DNA from: Symbiodinium sp. CCMP2592
Lineage: Eukaryota; Sar; Dinophyceae; Suessiales; Symbiodiniaceae
Direction: 5' to 3'
NCBI GenBank assembly: GCA_905221615.1
Contig: CAJNDT010006132.1
Location: 1 to 64,000, forward strand
DNA: 64,000 nucleotides
In this document: piece after piece, positions 21,316-33,059 of the stretch
Layout: each line of letters starts with the position of its first letter
Numbering within the stretch: position 1 is the first letter of the stretch
Notes under the pieces: generated by a model
What the model was told of the DNA's origin: nothing
The model's database searches: none
What the model saw: the letters and a program-made list of their open reading frames with translations, nothing else
Translations under genes and position numbers: made by a program

Positions 21316-22538
21316 TTAAGTTGCGTGCGTGTGCCTCAGCAGCGCTGGAGTTTGAGCGCTGCAAACTTGCATCGTTCTGTATTGCGTGAGCTTCTCGGCT
21401 GCAGATCGCGCGGGTTTGATCGGATCATGCCATACGGACTCCAATCGGCTCAAGTCCCGGAATTCCCGCAGCACACAATCCAACTTTGCATTTCGTTTGA
21501 GGCGCATCTCGCGTCGCAACTCTGTACGGATGGACTTGGACAATCTGCAGCGCTCCATCTTGTCACGGCAACCACGGTATCCCAGCAAAAACTGTAAAAG
21601 ATCTTGTGCATAAATCCCGTGGCGCTTGAGACCTTCAGCCATGGCCGTCACTTCAGCATCTGGTGCCGACAATGCGGTAGCACCTTGACGATGCGATCGC
21701 CAAGCAAATGTCGCACGAGTGCCGTGCGACCCAACAAGTTGCAAAACGGCTCCTGATGTCGATCGCCTGGTATCGGGATCCGTCGCCCAATCAGAATCGA
21801 CCCACAATACTAGCTTCAGAGTGCGTTGCTGCACATCGACAAGATTGAGAACCAATCTAAGTGCGGAGGACCTAGTCGCCGCCAAATACCCCAACAAACG
21901 ATGCAACGCAGCATCCTGTCTTCTTGTCCATTTTGTGGTGTACCGACCCAACCACCCGACAGCAAATGAGATCTCAGGACGACTGTTCCTCGCTACCCAC
22001 AATCCAGCCCCTACGTAGGAACCGCAGTTTGATAAAAAATGACCTGTCTCGCTCATGTTTGAAACATCATTGGCCGCGAGCTTCACAGCCGGAGTGTCGT
22101 ATCGTGGAAGTCTGTATGCACCAATCTCATCCATGTACTTTCTCGTGAGGGTGTCGATGTACGCATCCTGCTTCACTAGAAATGTGGCACCATCCTCTTG
22201 GTCGCGCGATAAGATCTCCTCGGAGACTACTGACAGGTTGAGGCGGGTCCGCGAAATCGAAACAGTCGAAAATCTCAGCCCATACATGTCCCGCCAGCTT
22301 GAAATCATCGACGAAACGGCCCATGCCCACAATGTGCCCGTTATATTCCTTCTTGAAAATCGGGCGCTCAATGTCACGAGCTTGCAGCCAATGCTTAAGC
22401 AACAACCGGTCGTCAGCATGATCTTCCCAATCGCTGTTTGAACGTGTGAGCCCATAGATGGCCATGTACAACAAGTGCACAGGACAGCGCATCTCCAGTT
22501 CGGATTGTGTGCGAAACTCTCTTGGTAAACAAATCACC
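21316..22538 (-). pseudogene. copia-B 3' segment: end of reverse transcriptase and RNase H
   Basis: On the - strand, 22538 to about 22130 encodes the late RT region (ICLPREF, LLYMAIYGLTRSNSDW, then FVDDFKLAGH, the FVDD equivalent of the usual YVDD). A frame change near 22200 leads into the RNase H region: GLWVARNSRPEISFAV, WVDSDWATDPDTRRSTSG and ALSAPDAEVTAMAEG, with the Asp and Glu positions of copia RNase H. The segment begins exactly where the upstream half at 38731-42530 stops, so both are parts of one element separated by an insertion. The C-terminal about 90 codons are Arg-rich and may read past the real end. Confidence 0.85.
22523..22538. repeat. left copy of a perfect 16-bp direct repeat (probable target-site duplication)
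   Basis: TGGTAAACAAATCACC occurs here and again at 38731-38746. Read on the - strand both encode the same copia residues (VICLP). One copy belongs to each half of copia-B, as expected of a target-site duplication around the intervening DNA. Confidence 0.8.
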
Positions 22539-22654
22539 AGCCCATGGCATCTCCAACGCGCTGTTGAACTGCTAGCACCTGACTACCACGCTGTTCTCTT
22601 TTCCTCCTATCGACTTTTGTTGAGATTCTCCTCGTAGCGCATTGTCGTCTGGGC

Positions 22655-24346
22655 ATGGAAAACTTGGAGCCGCCTATCCCCGACACTGGAGGTAGCAGCG
22701 GTAGCGACGTCGAGGACCCAACCGCTGCTGATCGGGGGACAATACCCGTCGGTCGGAGGAGAAACCAGCCCTTTATCGGCACGTGCATCGGGCACGATGT
22801 CAGCTGGCGAGGATCTCAGGTCATCCGGGTCGTCACGCTCCAAGCGGGCGGCATCGGTGGAGCAGATCGCGAGGCATGGGGCCGTTGGTGGGCAGATTGC
22901 GCCGCGGAACTGGGAGCAGATGTTTTTGTGTTAGCCGAAACACGAATTGGTACCACAAGGGGGCACACTCTGGCTGTGACCGGTATGGATAAGGGTGGAT
23001 ACGTCGGTATTAGTCACAATGTGGACCCAATGACTCCCACCCCATCGCAGACCCCTTCGCCAATGTCATCGGGTATCATCATAGCAGTCCGCAAGGACTA
23101 CGTAGGGAACTGGCAGCAAGTCGCCAGAGATTCGGACGGGCGTGCTCTGGCTGGCACACTCTTGAAGGACGATGGAGCTGCAATCCGGGTGGTAGGGGTA
23201 TATGGCCCCACTGGTGCAACCTCCGCCTCCTTCGACCACGATGCTCGGGCACTCTCGCAGGAACAGAGATTGGTCGAGTTTGTCTCCGACCAAAAGGCAA
23301 AAGCACTACTTACGGATTCTTCGTTGCTGGTTGCAGGGGACCTGAACAGCTACTCTTCCCCGGACTTGGACTGCTGGGAAGGTCCCGCCACCGCCAGACC
23401 CGCGTGCCTCGCGCTTCGGTTACAGGAGATGGGTTTGCACGACTGTTTCAGGGAACTCCACTCACAACTGAAGGCTTATACGTTTTTCACTCGACAGGGA
23501 ACCGCTAGCCGACTGGATCAGATTTGGTACTTGGGTGGCATTGGGGGAACTAGTCAAGTGCTAAATGCAGCGGTGGTTTGGAGATGGCAACGGCGTACTG
23601 ATCATGACCCTGTTGTGGTTGACTTCCGCCACTCCCTCCCAACAACGGCTGCCCCACCGGTTTCCGCCGACGAAGTGAATTGGCGTCGGGTTGTGCAGGC
23701 CAGTATGAACGCTGTGGAGGCTGATGAGCTCCGGGCTCAGATCCGGGATGCCCTAGACCCCGCGCGCCATTCACTGGAGGAAGCCATTACTAATGTCCGC
23801 CAGCAAACTGCTGAGCTGCTCAATACACCGTCGCCCTTGGCTACGGTGCTCGAACCTGGTGGTGTACCTGATCGACGGGACCTCAACTTGAGGGAGGCCA
23901 TTGAAAGGGCCACCTCCATCTTCCACTCTTCTGTAGCCGCAAGTCTCCCCCGACACTCGGCCAATCAGGACTTTGCACTATCTAGGGTGAAGGCCTCGTG
24001 GGAGGAGTGTATCCATCAGCTCCGGAGTTTGAAACATTGCTGCTGCATGTTAGCGATACCGACCAGGCATTTAAGCAGATTTCGGATCAGCATGTGGTGG
24101 TTCAGAAACTCTGAGAGAGAAGTGCGGACTTCACCCGCAAAATCGTATGGGGTACGGAACGATCAGAGGACAGCTTCTCCATCGAGGATTGGGACGGATT
24201 CCGTTCAGACCCGAAGGCGTGGGCCAGGTCACTTATTGGTGTATCGGAGCAAGCCATCCAACTTTGGGAACCTGCTACACAAACAGTCGAAACCGAGCCA
24301 ACAGGTAACTTTCTTCAACCACTGGAATGGCAGTCCCCGGCGGTGA
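22655..24346 (+). pseudogene. LINE-A, endonuclease part
   Basis: Opens with an ATG 116 bases after the insertion border. Residues about 55-320 form an endonuclease/exonuclease/phosphatase domain as in non-LTR retrotransposons: LAETRIG with Glu95, VVGVYGPTG, VAGDLNSY, SRLDQIWY and TDHDPVVVDF carry the acidic and His positions. This enzyme nicks target DNA to prime reverse transcription. Coherent sequence leaves this frame near 24030; the remainder to 24346 is out of frame, and the protein resumes in frame 1 from about 24119. A stop also lies in the connecting stretch, so the element is broken here. Confidence 0.8.
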
Positions 24347-27300
24347 ACCGTCGAGCGAGATTGGAGGGCGCTTCACTGGTGAACTCGTGGATTTCCGCTG
24401 CCAGGAACTATCAGGCCAGATGTCAGCGACGTGCTGCTCGGGACGGTGGCAAATCTAGGAAAGCGGCACTCCGCAGGCTGGACTTTAAGACTTGGGCTAG
24501 AATGCTCCGACCCCTTATCGGCCCGACCTCCAGGTACTCTCCCGAGTGGGTAGTGGATAGTCAGGGACGCCGGCGCCCGCCCGCCAATGCGCAGGACGCG
24601 TTGCAGGGAGCAGCTCAGGAATGGGAACGGCTCTTTCATACCCCCTCCATCCCATGGCAGCACCCCGCGTTTCTCTGCTGGTCTGACAAACTCGGCAACC
24701 AACGAGGAGGCTTGAATTTCGAGCACCTAGCCAACATGCTGCACATGGGCGGCGAGGAGACTGTACCTTCTGCAATCCTGGAACCCGGGCCGTGGTGCAT
24801 CATACAATGGCAGCCACGCAGGGTGCAGTTCCCGTCTAACAACAGTGTTTCATTTCCAGGCTGGGTTCTGTCGTGGATGGGCGCATCCCTTGGATGGCTG
24901 GCCCGTCGCCCTGGACCGTGCTCGGGACCAGTACTGCAGGTACTCTGCTTCGGAAGGGCGCCAGCCAACGAATGGACTATGGACCACTTCTGCCACATGG
25001 ATGACATGAACGCGTCGTCCTATGGCGTCGCTTTGCGTCCACACTCCTTCCCGGACCACTCCGCCTTATGCCGCCTGGAACCAGACCAGCGTGAGAAATG
25101 GATTCAGAAGATGCGTTGGTCGAGGCCTGGCCGGTCGGGTTTTAAATTGGCCTACTTGCCACTCCTCCCCACCTGGTGTCAGGAACTCTTTTGGGAACTG
25201 ACGGACATACAACGCGAAACGGCATTGATTGCACCCAGCAACAAAAAGGCCATCCAGATCAATCTCCCAAAAAGCTCTGGCGGATTTCGGCCGCTCAGCA
25301 TGATGGAAGAAGCGTTCAAAGTCATTGAAGGCCCTGTCACGCAGCGCGTTGCGAACTCCAGGAGCCGCCTAGAGCTTGGAGCCATGTACAGCAAAACAAA
25401 CCTCGCCTATGAGAAGAAACAAGCTGCCACCGCGGAAGTTCTATACACTGATTGCATCTTGTGTGAGATTGCGTGCCGAACTGGGGCACCGTTTGCCCGT
25501 GTTCCCTCTGACTACGAGAAATATTTCAATTCCATCCTGTACGCGGAGGTAGATGCCATGCAACTCGCTCGTGGTATACCAGACATGGTGCGCCGTTTCT
25601 ACGATTTCTGTAGCCGTAGACACTCGTTGGGGACTCACCCGTGACGTGGCCTACCAGCGAGGGGTACCACAGGGAACAATTTCTTCACCCGAGCTATCCA
25701 AACCAGCACAGGAACCCATCTTGCGTTTGCGAGAGATGAGCCCAGCCAGATTCGTCACGGATCAAGGAATCGAAGTGGCCGTCACTGCATATGCCGACGA
25801 TGCCGAGCATTATGTAGGAGGTATTCGACAACTGCCACAACTTGTGGATGAACTGGGTAAGGGTAGTATGCTTGCCGCTGTAGGCTATGCTTGGTCAAAA
25901 TTTTCGGCCTATGCTTCGGACTGGGACTCGGTACTTGGTACAGAATGGGCAGCACACCATGGGATCTCACAGGATGGCATACAGGTTACTGGATACGACA
26001 TCTGGACGGGCGGTACGGTCACCACCACCCTTCCCCGCTCCCACGCCGGCTCTATTGAGAAACTTCTTGGTAAACGTGGAACCATCAGTAACAAACATGA
26101 CATTGCGGCACAGGATCTACTCGACAAACTTGGACAACTGCGGCAGAGGTTGACCTTTAGGCACTGCGATTGGGACGAGATTGCCGCGGCCTTCCAGCTT
26201 ATCGGCCGAGGCTATATCTCTTACGCACCCCTGGTAGGCATCCCTTCTCCGAAGAGCTTACACCTGCAAGATGCTGACCTTCAACTCCTGATTCTAAAGA
26301 GACTTCAGCTTCGATGCTCAGTGAAGAGGGTCAGCCTTCTGGCACCCCGTGAAGTAGGTGGCTTGCAGCTGACATCTTTGGTGGAGTCCATGGTTTCGGC
26401 TGTCGCTTCCGATCTGCTCTTGCTCCTAAATGGCATCACGCCCGCCTCGGAACTTGCCAGAGCGGAACTACGCAGGGCCATGCAACTAGACCCGGACGTA
26501 GCTTCTACCCATCAAGGTATTGTTTGTAGGGCTATGTCCTTTCTCGCAGGTTACGGTTTCTATTTGACGGTATCCACCGAACGACTCCTCTTTCGCCACT
26601 TGGACCACCTCAAGAAGCTTCACGGTTCATCGCACGCCCAGCTCGCTGGTCCTGCAGATGAGTGGTCCCACCAACAGGGGGCCCAGTACTGCAGAGTTGG
26701 CCGCTTCGCCAACTCCCTACGTCGTGCTTTGGTTTCAATCCGACATACGGTTGACAGACAGGGCTGGGACTCTATCCAAGCTTGGCAACAACATCTGGAG
26801 CCCTTGTCTGGCCTCTCGCCCGCTGATTGCGCGGCGGCCATGCGGCAAGCTGTCAATGCTTCCAATTCTGACTGGGAGGTGGAGTGTCGGTTATTTCACA
26901 GGCCGCACCCCAATGCTGCCGCGGACGAGGATTGGGCGGAGGAATCTTGGACCAAACCTTGGGTTTCTAGAGTGGACTCGCGCAGCGCATTCCTAGACGC
27001 ACAAGCAGATTTGCCCTACGATGATCTAGACTTCGGTATGTACAGTGATGGGGGTATGCTCAGCGCAGGCAGCTGCACTTTCAGCAGTCAGGCTCGCTCC
27101 TTCGGTGGGGCGGGAGACTACTGGGACTCTAGCCTCGCTTGCACTGCTCGCCTAACTAGTCGTCTCCCTCTCAGGCTAGGGCACGAAACCGTGGGTGTCC
27201 ACGAGGCCGAAATGGCCGCCATGCTCACTGCTCTCCGTTGGCGACGGTCAAACAGCTGGAATCTTCTAGTCGTGGACCGCAGCTCACTATGCGATGCACT

Positions 27301-28006
27301 TCTGCAGACCAATCTTCAGCGTCCCGCTGCACTACTCAACCTCGCAAGTCAGTTCCTCGTGGGCAGACTGCATCGTATCCTGGAGGATTTGCGCTGCTCA
27401 TGGCCGGAGTTCGCAACCAAACCCTCCTGGAGACTCCAGCAAGAAGCCTTCCCTTCGATTTGGAACTGCAAACACCAAGGCAAGTGGATGTGCAGAACTA
27501 CTCACTGTACAGCAGGACTAGTTGCTGTGGACATCAAATCGCACCAAGAACACAGCAGCATCCCGCACCCTGTCATAACCAGTGGAAATGAACAGCAAGA
27601 CCAAGGTTGCGGATTAGCGCGCTGCCAGATGCGCCCGCCAGATGTTTGGTACCCCACTGGTGGTTTCTTTGCTTTTATGGTTACGGAGGGCAAAGCCATT
27701 GGGAGCACCATACGTAAAGTCGTACGTGCACAACTTCGTACTCAAGCTTCTGCACAATGGAAACAGCGCAAGGTTCAGGGACATGTAGCCAACCAGGCGC
27801 TCGAAGTCTTCGGCCCTACACTGGACATGAAGCTGTATACGCAGGTTCCGGTACCCTCGTCCTGGAAACATTGGATGCTCCCCACTGATCAGAGCGATGG
27901 CGTGGACTTGTCCAGATTCCTCTACCGGTGTATTCGCGCAGTGGGGGGCTCATGGACCGAAAGCCTCAAATCTGACACAGAACTGGCCCGGTTAGCGTTG
28001 CATTAG
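24119..28006 (+). pseudogene. LINE-A, reverse transcriptase and RNase H-like part
   Basis: Frame 1 from about 24119 to about 25600, then frame 2 to a TAG at 28004-28006. RT landmarks are GGFRPLSMM, DYEKYFNSI (in place of the usual D-x-x-KAFD), RGVPQGTISSP and AYADDAEHY with YADD at 25790-25801. A later block with FGMYSDGG (near 27033), HEAEMAAMLTALRW and VVDRSSLCDAL resembles an RNase H Asp-Glu-Asp arrangement. The RT is divergent in its first catalytic motif. The frame switch in the palm region and the terminal TAG show that this copy cannot make the full protein. Confidence 0.78.
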
Positions 28007-29519
28007 GCAGAGGTTAACCATCTTGACTCCATGCGAACATGCCCGTTGTGCCGTGTAAGTGCCGGCACTCCCCGCCACACGGTTATGACATGTGCTGGGA
28101 TGAGGCATCTAACCAATACTGCGAACAGACATGGAAGCGTTGTTGGGGCAACTGGCGGAACGAGAACAACTCTCGCAAGATGCATCGGTTTGGAGGCGGA
28201 CTTGCCACCAACAGGGACGAGCCCACTTGATCCCAGAGCCCTCCGTCCAGGACTCCAGCACGTGGCCTATCCTTGCCGCGTGGCGCTGGTTGGTAATTCT
28301 CCCGGGCCGTGAGGCCCAGCTGAGCCAAGATGTAGGCGGTCACAGCTCAGCAGCGGTGGTTCAGGAACGCGGATGGGACTTGGGACACCGAGCTGTTTTA
28401 CCAGTGGGTCTAGGCCATTCCCTTTCTCGCCTGCTCCCGGAACGGGTGCCAAACGACATTGAGGAATTCGCGGTCTGGAGACACACTGACCAAACCACGC
28501 GTGAGGCTGAACTGCAGCTACGCCGACACGATCGCATCAGACCTGCTGTGAAGTGTGTATCTCTCCTTCTCCTAGGCATACGGCGAATTCGAGTGGAATA
28601 CGCCCGCCGCATCCACGCCTGGAAACAGGTGCAGTTGACCATGGAGCAGTTGCGAATCCCGGTGGCACTCCAAGCCCCGCCTGATGTGGAAGATGGCAGA
28701 ATGCCCTCCATACTTGATGCATGGTTCGCGACACCGCGCGGCCTAACCACGGCCCGTGAGCTGCGCTGGTTGGTTCCAAGCCTTTCCGTCCTTGCCGCAC
28801 GCATTAAAGCAGAAGTACCAGCTTGTCGACTCTCATCTCACAGCATCAGGGTATGCGCCGCCTCTCATCGGGTCCCGATCGCAGTGCGTGGTCAACCAAA
28901 CTGGGTGGATAAATGGCCTTCCTTCCCAGACATGCAAATTTCGTTACGTTCCCCGTGCACCTGCCTTACTGCCCTGCCGGAATCCATCTCCTGCTGCTGG
29001 ACTTGTGGAGGCGTACAACTTCCTCCCGCAGTTCCCCCTCGAACGTGCCCTTTTTGCCACCGCAACAATGGCGGAAACCAATGTCGCAACTGCGGCTGCT
29101 GCCTTCACATCATGGGCCAGTGTACTTGGAACCGAGGGGCTAATCGCTGCTACCAGGCAGGCGCGCTGGACGCGATCAGCCTGTGTCCGGACTGTTGGGG
29201 GGTTTGGCGCGCGGCGCTTGAAGCATTACCGAGACGCCCGGCCCGACCGCCTTTGCCGCCTGGCCATCTCCTAACTCACTTGACGCAGTTGGGTCAACAA
29301 CGACATGCTGGTGCTGGCGCCAATACCTTCTTTGCTCGGACGGGCGACCGGCAACGGGTTCAGAGGTGGTGCCTGAGGGCCCTTCCCCCCGACTGGACTG
29401 CCTTCCCCGTCCTCTTGCAACAAGCAGAAAGGAGCCTTGTTGCGGTGGACAACGTCGCTGAGAGAGAGATGTCCTTGAACGACCGTGAGACACAGTCAGA
29501 AGTGAAACCATCGTCATGA
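28007..29519 (+). pseudogene. LINE-A, C-terminal zinc-knuckle part
   Basis: Immediately after the TAG the same frame continues with CPLCRVSAGTPRHTVMTC, a C-x2-C-x8-H-x4-C finger typical of the C-terminus of non-LTR retrotransposon proteins. Another frame change near 28131 leads to a long stretch ending at 29519, with a second Cys cluster (CCWTCGG, CPFCHRNNGG, CRNCGCC, about 28990-29130). The break structure matches the rest of LINE-A. Confidence 0.65.
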
Positions 29520-29559
29520 TCATAGTTTCAACTTGCCAAAGTATGCAAAACAAGGACCA

Positions 29560-29579
29560 ACACACACACACACACACAC
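29560..29579. repeat. (CA)n microsatellite between LINE-A and LINE-B
   Basis: About ten CA units. It lies 88 bases beyond the LINE-B ORF2 stop, so on the - strand it is a (TG)n tract where the 3' tail of LINE-B would be expected. Confidence 0.7.
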
Positions 29580-29666
29580 GCACGTACAAACAATGAAGGA
29601 GTAAGACTTTTAAATACAATATCATCAATGCCCCGCTCAGTCATAGAGTGGATCTGGGATCCACGT

Positions 29667-32600
29667 TCACATTTCACACGCCGACGCATCACGGCAGATG
29701 GTGGCAACAAACACGACATTTCGTAAGATGTCACGTGCAGTGTTTATGGCTGGGTCTGTGCTGAAGAGTGTTTCCAAGCTCAGCATGTTTGATCTCCGAG
29801 TTTGCTGTCGCCAGCGGCGGCGTTGTTGGGAATAGGCAACACAATCCAAGAGTGCATGAGACAGGGTGTCACGGCCATTGGCGCAAAACCGGCATGAGTG
29901 CAGTACCATGCCGTTGCGATGACGCGCAGACCGACCGTCCAAAAAGTCATGATGACCACACCGCGCTAGACCCCAGAATCTGGCAGCCGTGGGACAAGCA
30001 TGCCTGTAAACGACCCTGTGCAGTTGAGGTCGTCTCTGCCATCGAGCGTAGCACTCGAGGGAGTCAGTGCAGTGCAAAAGGTTTGAATAAAGCAAGTTGG
30101 AATGCCGAGATACGGCATTGCGTACATGACGCAACCAAGACTTCACAACCGTCTGGGGTGCACCGGTGACGATGCCCCAACTTGAGGGGGGAGCTACACC
30201 AATACGGGCAAGCTCCAGCAGCACAACATTTACCCAGGACGTCTGTTCAGCACAGGCGTCCCGGGCAATGCGGGCAGCGAGACAAGTGTAGGGCAGGGAC
30301 AACAAGCGTGCTAGCAGGCCAGCCGCCTGCAACAAGCGAGCCGATGACAAGTCTAGCCAACCTAACTGCCCCTGTGTCGCAGCAGTCGGTGCCCCTCGGG
30401 GCCACATCAGCAGGCGACGGCCCCATTGAAACATGCGTGCATTGACACGCTGTAACTGACGGGAATCGGGCACGAGTTCAAGGCCGAAGCAAACTGACGG
30501 TTGGACATATGCACGGAATAACTTTTCAAGAAAATGTACTGGCAAATGATCTGTGTGTGACGCTGTCCAAGAAAGGCATGCAGCCATCCGACGTTCACCA
30601 CGTGCTAGGACATGATCAATGTGAAGACGCCAATTCAAGCTATCATGAAAAACAACGCCAAGGTACGTGTACGTGCGTACCACGGGAACTAGCTGTCCAT
30701 TTACGTGGAAGTTCATGTCACGGCACCGGGAACGGCCCGGGCCGAAGCACATAACGGCTGTCTTGTGAGGGCCCACAGCAAAATTGAAACGCCATGAACG
30801 TGCCCAAGCAGTTGCTGCATCCAAGGCTTTTTGTAAGTCCGCGGGATCGTTGCACAAGATTGCAACATCATCCGCATACATTAGAACCAGAACGTTATTA
30901 CAGGCACGTTTGATTTTGGATGCAAGGCCGTTAACCAAGATGTTAAACAAGAACCCGCTTAAAACCGCACCTTGACCAATACCGTTTTCAATTTCCCAAG
31001 GGTCTGATGTGCATTCAGAAATGCGCACCGCGGCTGTTCGGTTGCAGACCAAGTCATCAATAAGATGCCACAGACCGCCCTGGACCCCTGCACGGTGAAG
31101 GCGCCACATGGCACCGTCACGCCACGCAACGTCAAAGGCTTTCCGTATGTCTAGGAAAGCGCAGTAGGTGCGGGTGTTTTGCCGCAAGCGCAGTGTTTCA
31201 AGGAGTGAATACGTTTGAATGTCGGACCCCCAACGAAATCCAGCCTGGCACTCGTCAAGGCACGGGTCGACCAAGGGGTGGATTCTATTCAACACTATCC
31301 TCTCCAAAATTTTTGCGAAGCAACAAGTTAAAGTAATCGGCCGATAACCGTCATGTTCATTGCTGCTTGCAGCCGCTTTGGGAAGAGGGATCACGACCCC
31401 ATGCTTCCACAGTGACGGGACAGCACAACACGCACGACAAAGTTCAAGGAATTGCAGGATTGCTTCCGTCCACCAAGACAGGTCAACACAGAATGCCTCG
31501 TATGGGATATTGTCAATGCCCGGTGCTTTGGATCTCGTGCACTGCTGGAGTGCATGACGGAGTTCAGATAAAGTGAAGGGGTGATCATTTTGCGTGGGAC
31601 CAATGCATCCGTTACGGAGGCGCTCAATGCGCCTGCGCACACGTGCATATCGCTGCTGGTTGAAAGCTGCCTGGTCAGGAAGAGCGGCTTGCCGAAAGTG
31701 GTCACGCCACTCATTCAAACAAGCATGTTGCTGCTCTTGTGTGGCATGGGGATCGGGGCATAAATTACGGGCTACACGAGCGGAGTTGCGGTGAAATCTG
31801 CGCCGCACGGCGCGTCCAGCATCGCGCGGGCGACGGGATGTGAGATGCTCAACGTCGGCTAACCATCTGGTCCAATACGAATGCTTTGCAGAACGAACAG
31901 TTCGGTGAAACTGGTTGCGGGCAGACTTGAAAGCGGCGTCTGTGGCCAGTGTGAAATCACGTCGACGCGCACGCCAAGCTGCATTGCGTGCAAGCAGGGC
32001 ATCTATGCAGCTGTCATTCCACCACTCCGGCTGCTGTTTGGTGGTCACGGGAAAATGATACAACGAGCTATCACCATCCCACACTGCGCGCAACAGCAGA
32101 TCGTACAGTTCGTCCAACTTCAACCGGGCGTCGACGGGGCAAATGTGCTGGGGGAGGTGCTGTAAAGCACCACGAACTTGCGCCATCCACTCTTGGATGT
32201 AGGCTTGTCTCTCTCGCAGCAAGAGGTGCCAATCACGGACGCGCGGAACTTTTTGAGGCTCAGGCAGCAAGGCAGGCAATTTTTGTTGCAGGGTGACCGT
32301 TAAGGCGAAGTGGTCACTACCCAGCAAAGGACAGCAGGCGGAGACATTTGGACATGAGCAGTGTTGACCATTGTGAACCTCGACTGATGTCACAGTGTTC
32401 GGGGTGGCAAAAATGAGGTCTAATGCTGCTCCATGGCGTTGGGTTGGGGCATTCACAGGGTTGCACAAGACTAAACCAAAAGCATTAAGCAATTGATTCA
32501 ATTGATGGATGTGTTCGATACAGGGACGATCTGCATCCCTTGGCCTACGGTTTTCAACAAGTTCTGGATACCAAACGTTGCTGTCACCTGCCATCAATAT

Positions 32601-33050
32601 GGGAATGCCAGGTAAAGCTTGAATGACTGCTTGGGTTGATGCAAACAGACGTTGCCAAAAGTCTACACGCACGAGCTCCGTGCAGCCTACATGCGGCGCA
32701 TAAAACGAGGCTACTGCCGTGCTGGATAACCCATCCGCTTGATTCAAGATGCGCCACTGGATGTCGGTTTGGTCTGGCACTGAAGCGATTGGCATGAGTA
32801 GGTGTTGCAAAATGTTGTGACAAAGGAAACCAACATCACGACCACGAGAACCATTAGGGCCATCAAAAACGAACGGCTGATCATTTGGAAGGTCTGTATT
32901 CGTGGGACAGAAAGGCTCTTGCAATAAAGCGATGTTGCAACGATGAGATGCCAGAAACTGCGTGAAGCCATGAAACGCACAATGCAGCCGCCCAGAAGTC
33001 GACCACAACCTGTTACAATTGAACACTGCTAGGCGATTGATTGGGCGCAT
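29667..33050 (-). CDS. LINE-B ORF2: endonuclease and reverse transcriptase, intact
   Basis: 1127 codons with no break. Residues about 5-255 form the endonuclease domain: Asn11, LLQEPF with Glu45, SFYAPHVG, MAGDSNVW, LDLIFAT and GSDHFALTV. RT follows with WKHGVVIPLPK, GYRPITL, QAGFRWGSD, CAFLDIRKAFDVAW, GIGQGAVLSG and MYADDVAIL (YADD at residue 725), then the thumb-like NGQLVPVVRTYTYLGV block. CRFCANGRDTLSHALLDC near the end is the C-x2-C-x8-H-x4-C finger. It would nick the target and prime cDNA on it. Start ATG lies 9 bases beyond the ORF1 stop, which suggests reinitiation or coupled translation. It could be an active copy. Confidence 0.93.
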   Translation of the reverse strand: MRPINRLAVFNCNRLWSTSGRLHCAFHGFTQFLASHRCNIALLQEPFCPTNTDLPNDQPFVFDGPNGSRGRDVGFLCHNILQHLLMPIASVPDQTDIQWRILNQADGLSSTAVASFYAPHVGCTELVRVDFWQRLFASTQAVIQALPGIPILMAGDSNVWYPELVENRRPRDADRPCIEHIHQLNQLLNAFGLVLCNPVNAPTQRHGAALDLIFATPNTVTSVEVHNGQHCSCPNVSACCPLLGSDHFALTVTLQQKLPALLPEPQKVPRVRDWHLLLRERQAYIQEWMAQVRGALQHLPQHICPVDARLKLDELYDLLLRAVWDGDSSLYHFPVTTKQQPEWWNDSCIDALLARNAAWRARRRDFTLATDAAFKSARNQFHRTVRSAKHSYWTRWLADVEHLTSRRPRDAGRAVRRRFHRNSARVARNLCPDPHATQEQQHACLNEWRDHFRQAALPDQAAFNQQRYARVRRRIERLRNGCIGPTQNDHPFTLSELRHALQQCTRSKAPGIDNIPYEAFCVDLSWWTEAILQFLELCRACCAVPSLWKHGVVIPLPKAAASSNEHDGYRPITLTCCFAKILERIVLNRIHPLVDPCLDECQAGFRWGSDIQTYSLLETLRLRQNTRTYCAFLDIRKAFDVAWRDGAMWRLHRAGVQGGLWHLIDDLVCNRTAAVRISECTSDPWEIENGIGQGAVLSGFLFNILVNGLASKIKRACNNVLVLMYADDVAILCNDPADLQKALDAATAWARSWRFNFAVGPHKTAVMCFGPGRSRCRDMNFHVNGQLVPVVRTYTYLGVVFHDSLNWRLHIDHVLARGERRMAACLSWTASHTDHLPVHFLEKLFRAYVQPSVCFGLELVPDSRQLQRVNARMFQWGRRLLMWPRGAPTAATQGQLGWLDLSSARLLQAAGLLARLLSLPYTCLAARIARDACAEQTSWVNVVLLELARIGVAPPSSWGIVTGAPQTVVKSWLRHVRNAVSRHSNLLYSNLLHCTDSLECYARWQRRPQLHRVVYRHACPTAARFWGLARCGHHDFLDGRSARHRNGMVLHSCRFCANGRDTLSHALLDCVAYSQQRRRWRQQTRRSNMLSLETLFSTDPAINTARDILRNVVFVATICRDASACEM

Positions 33051-33059
33051 CGGATCCGC

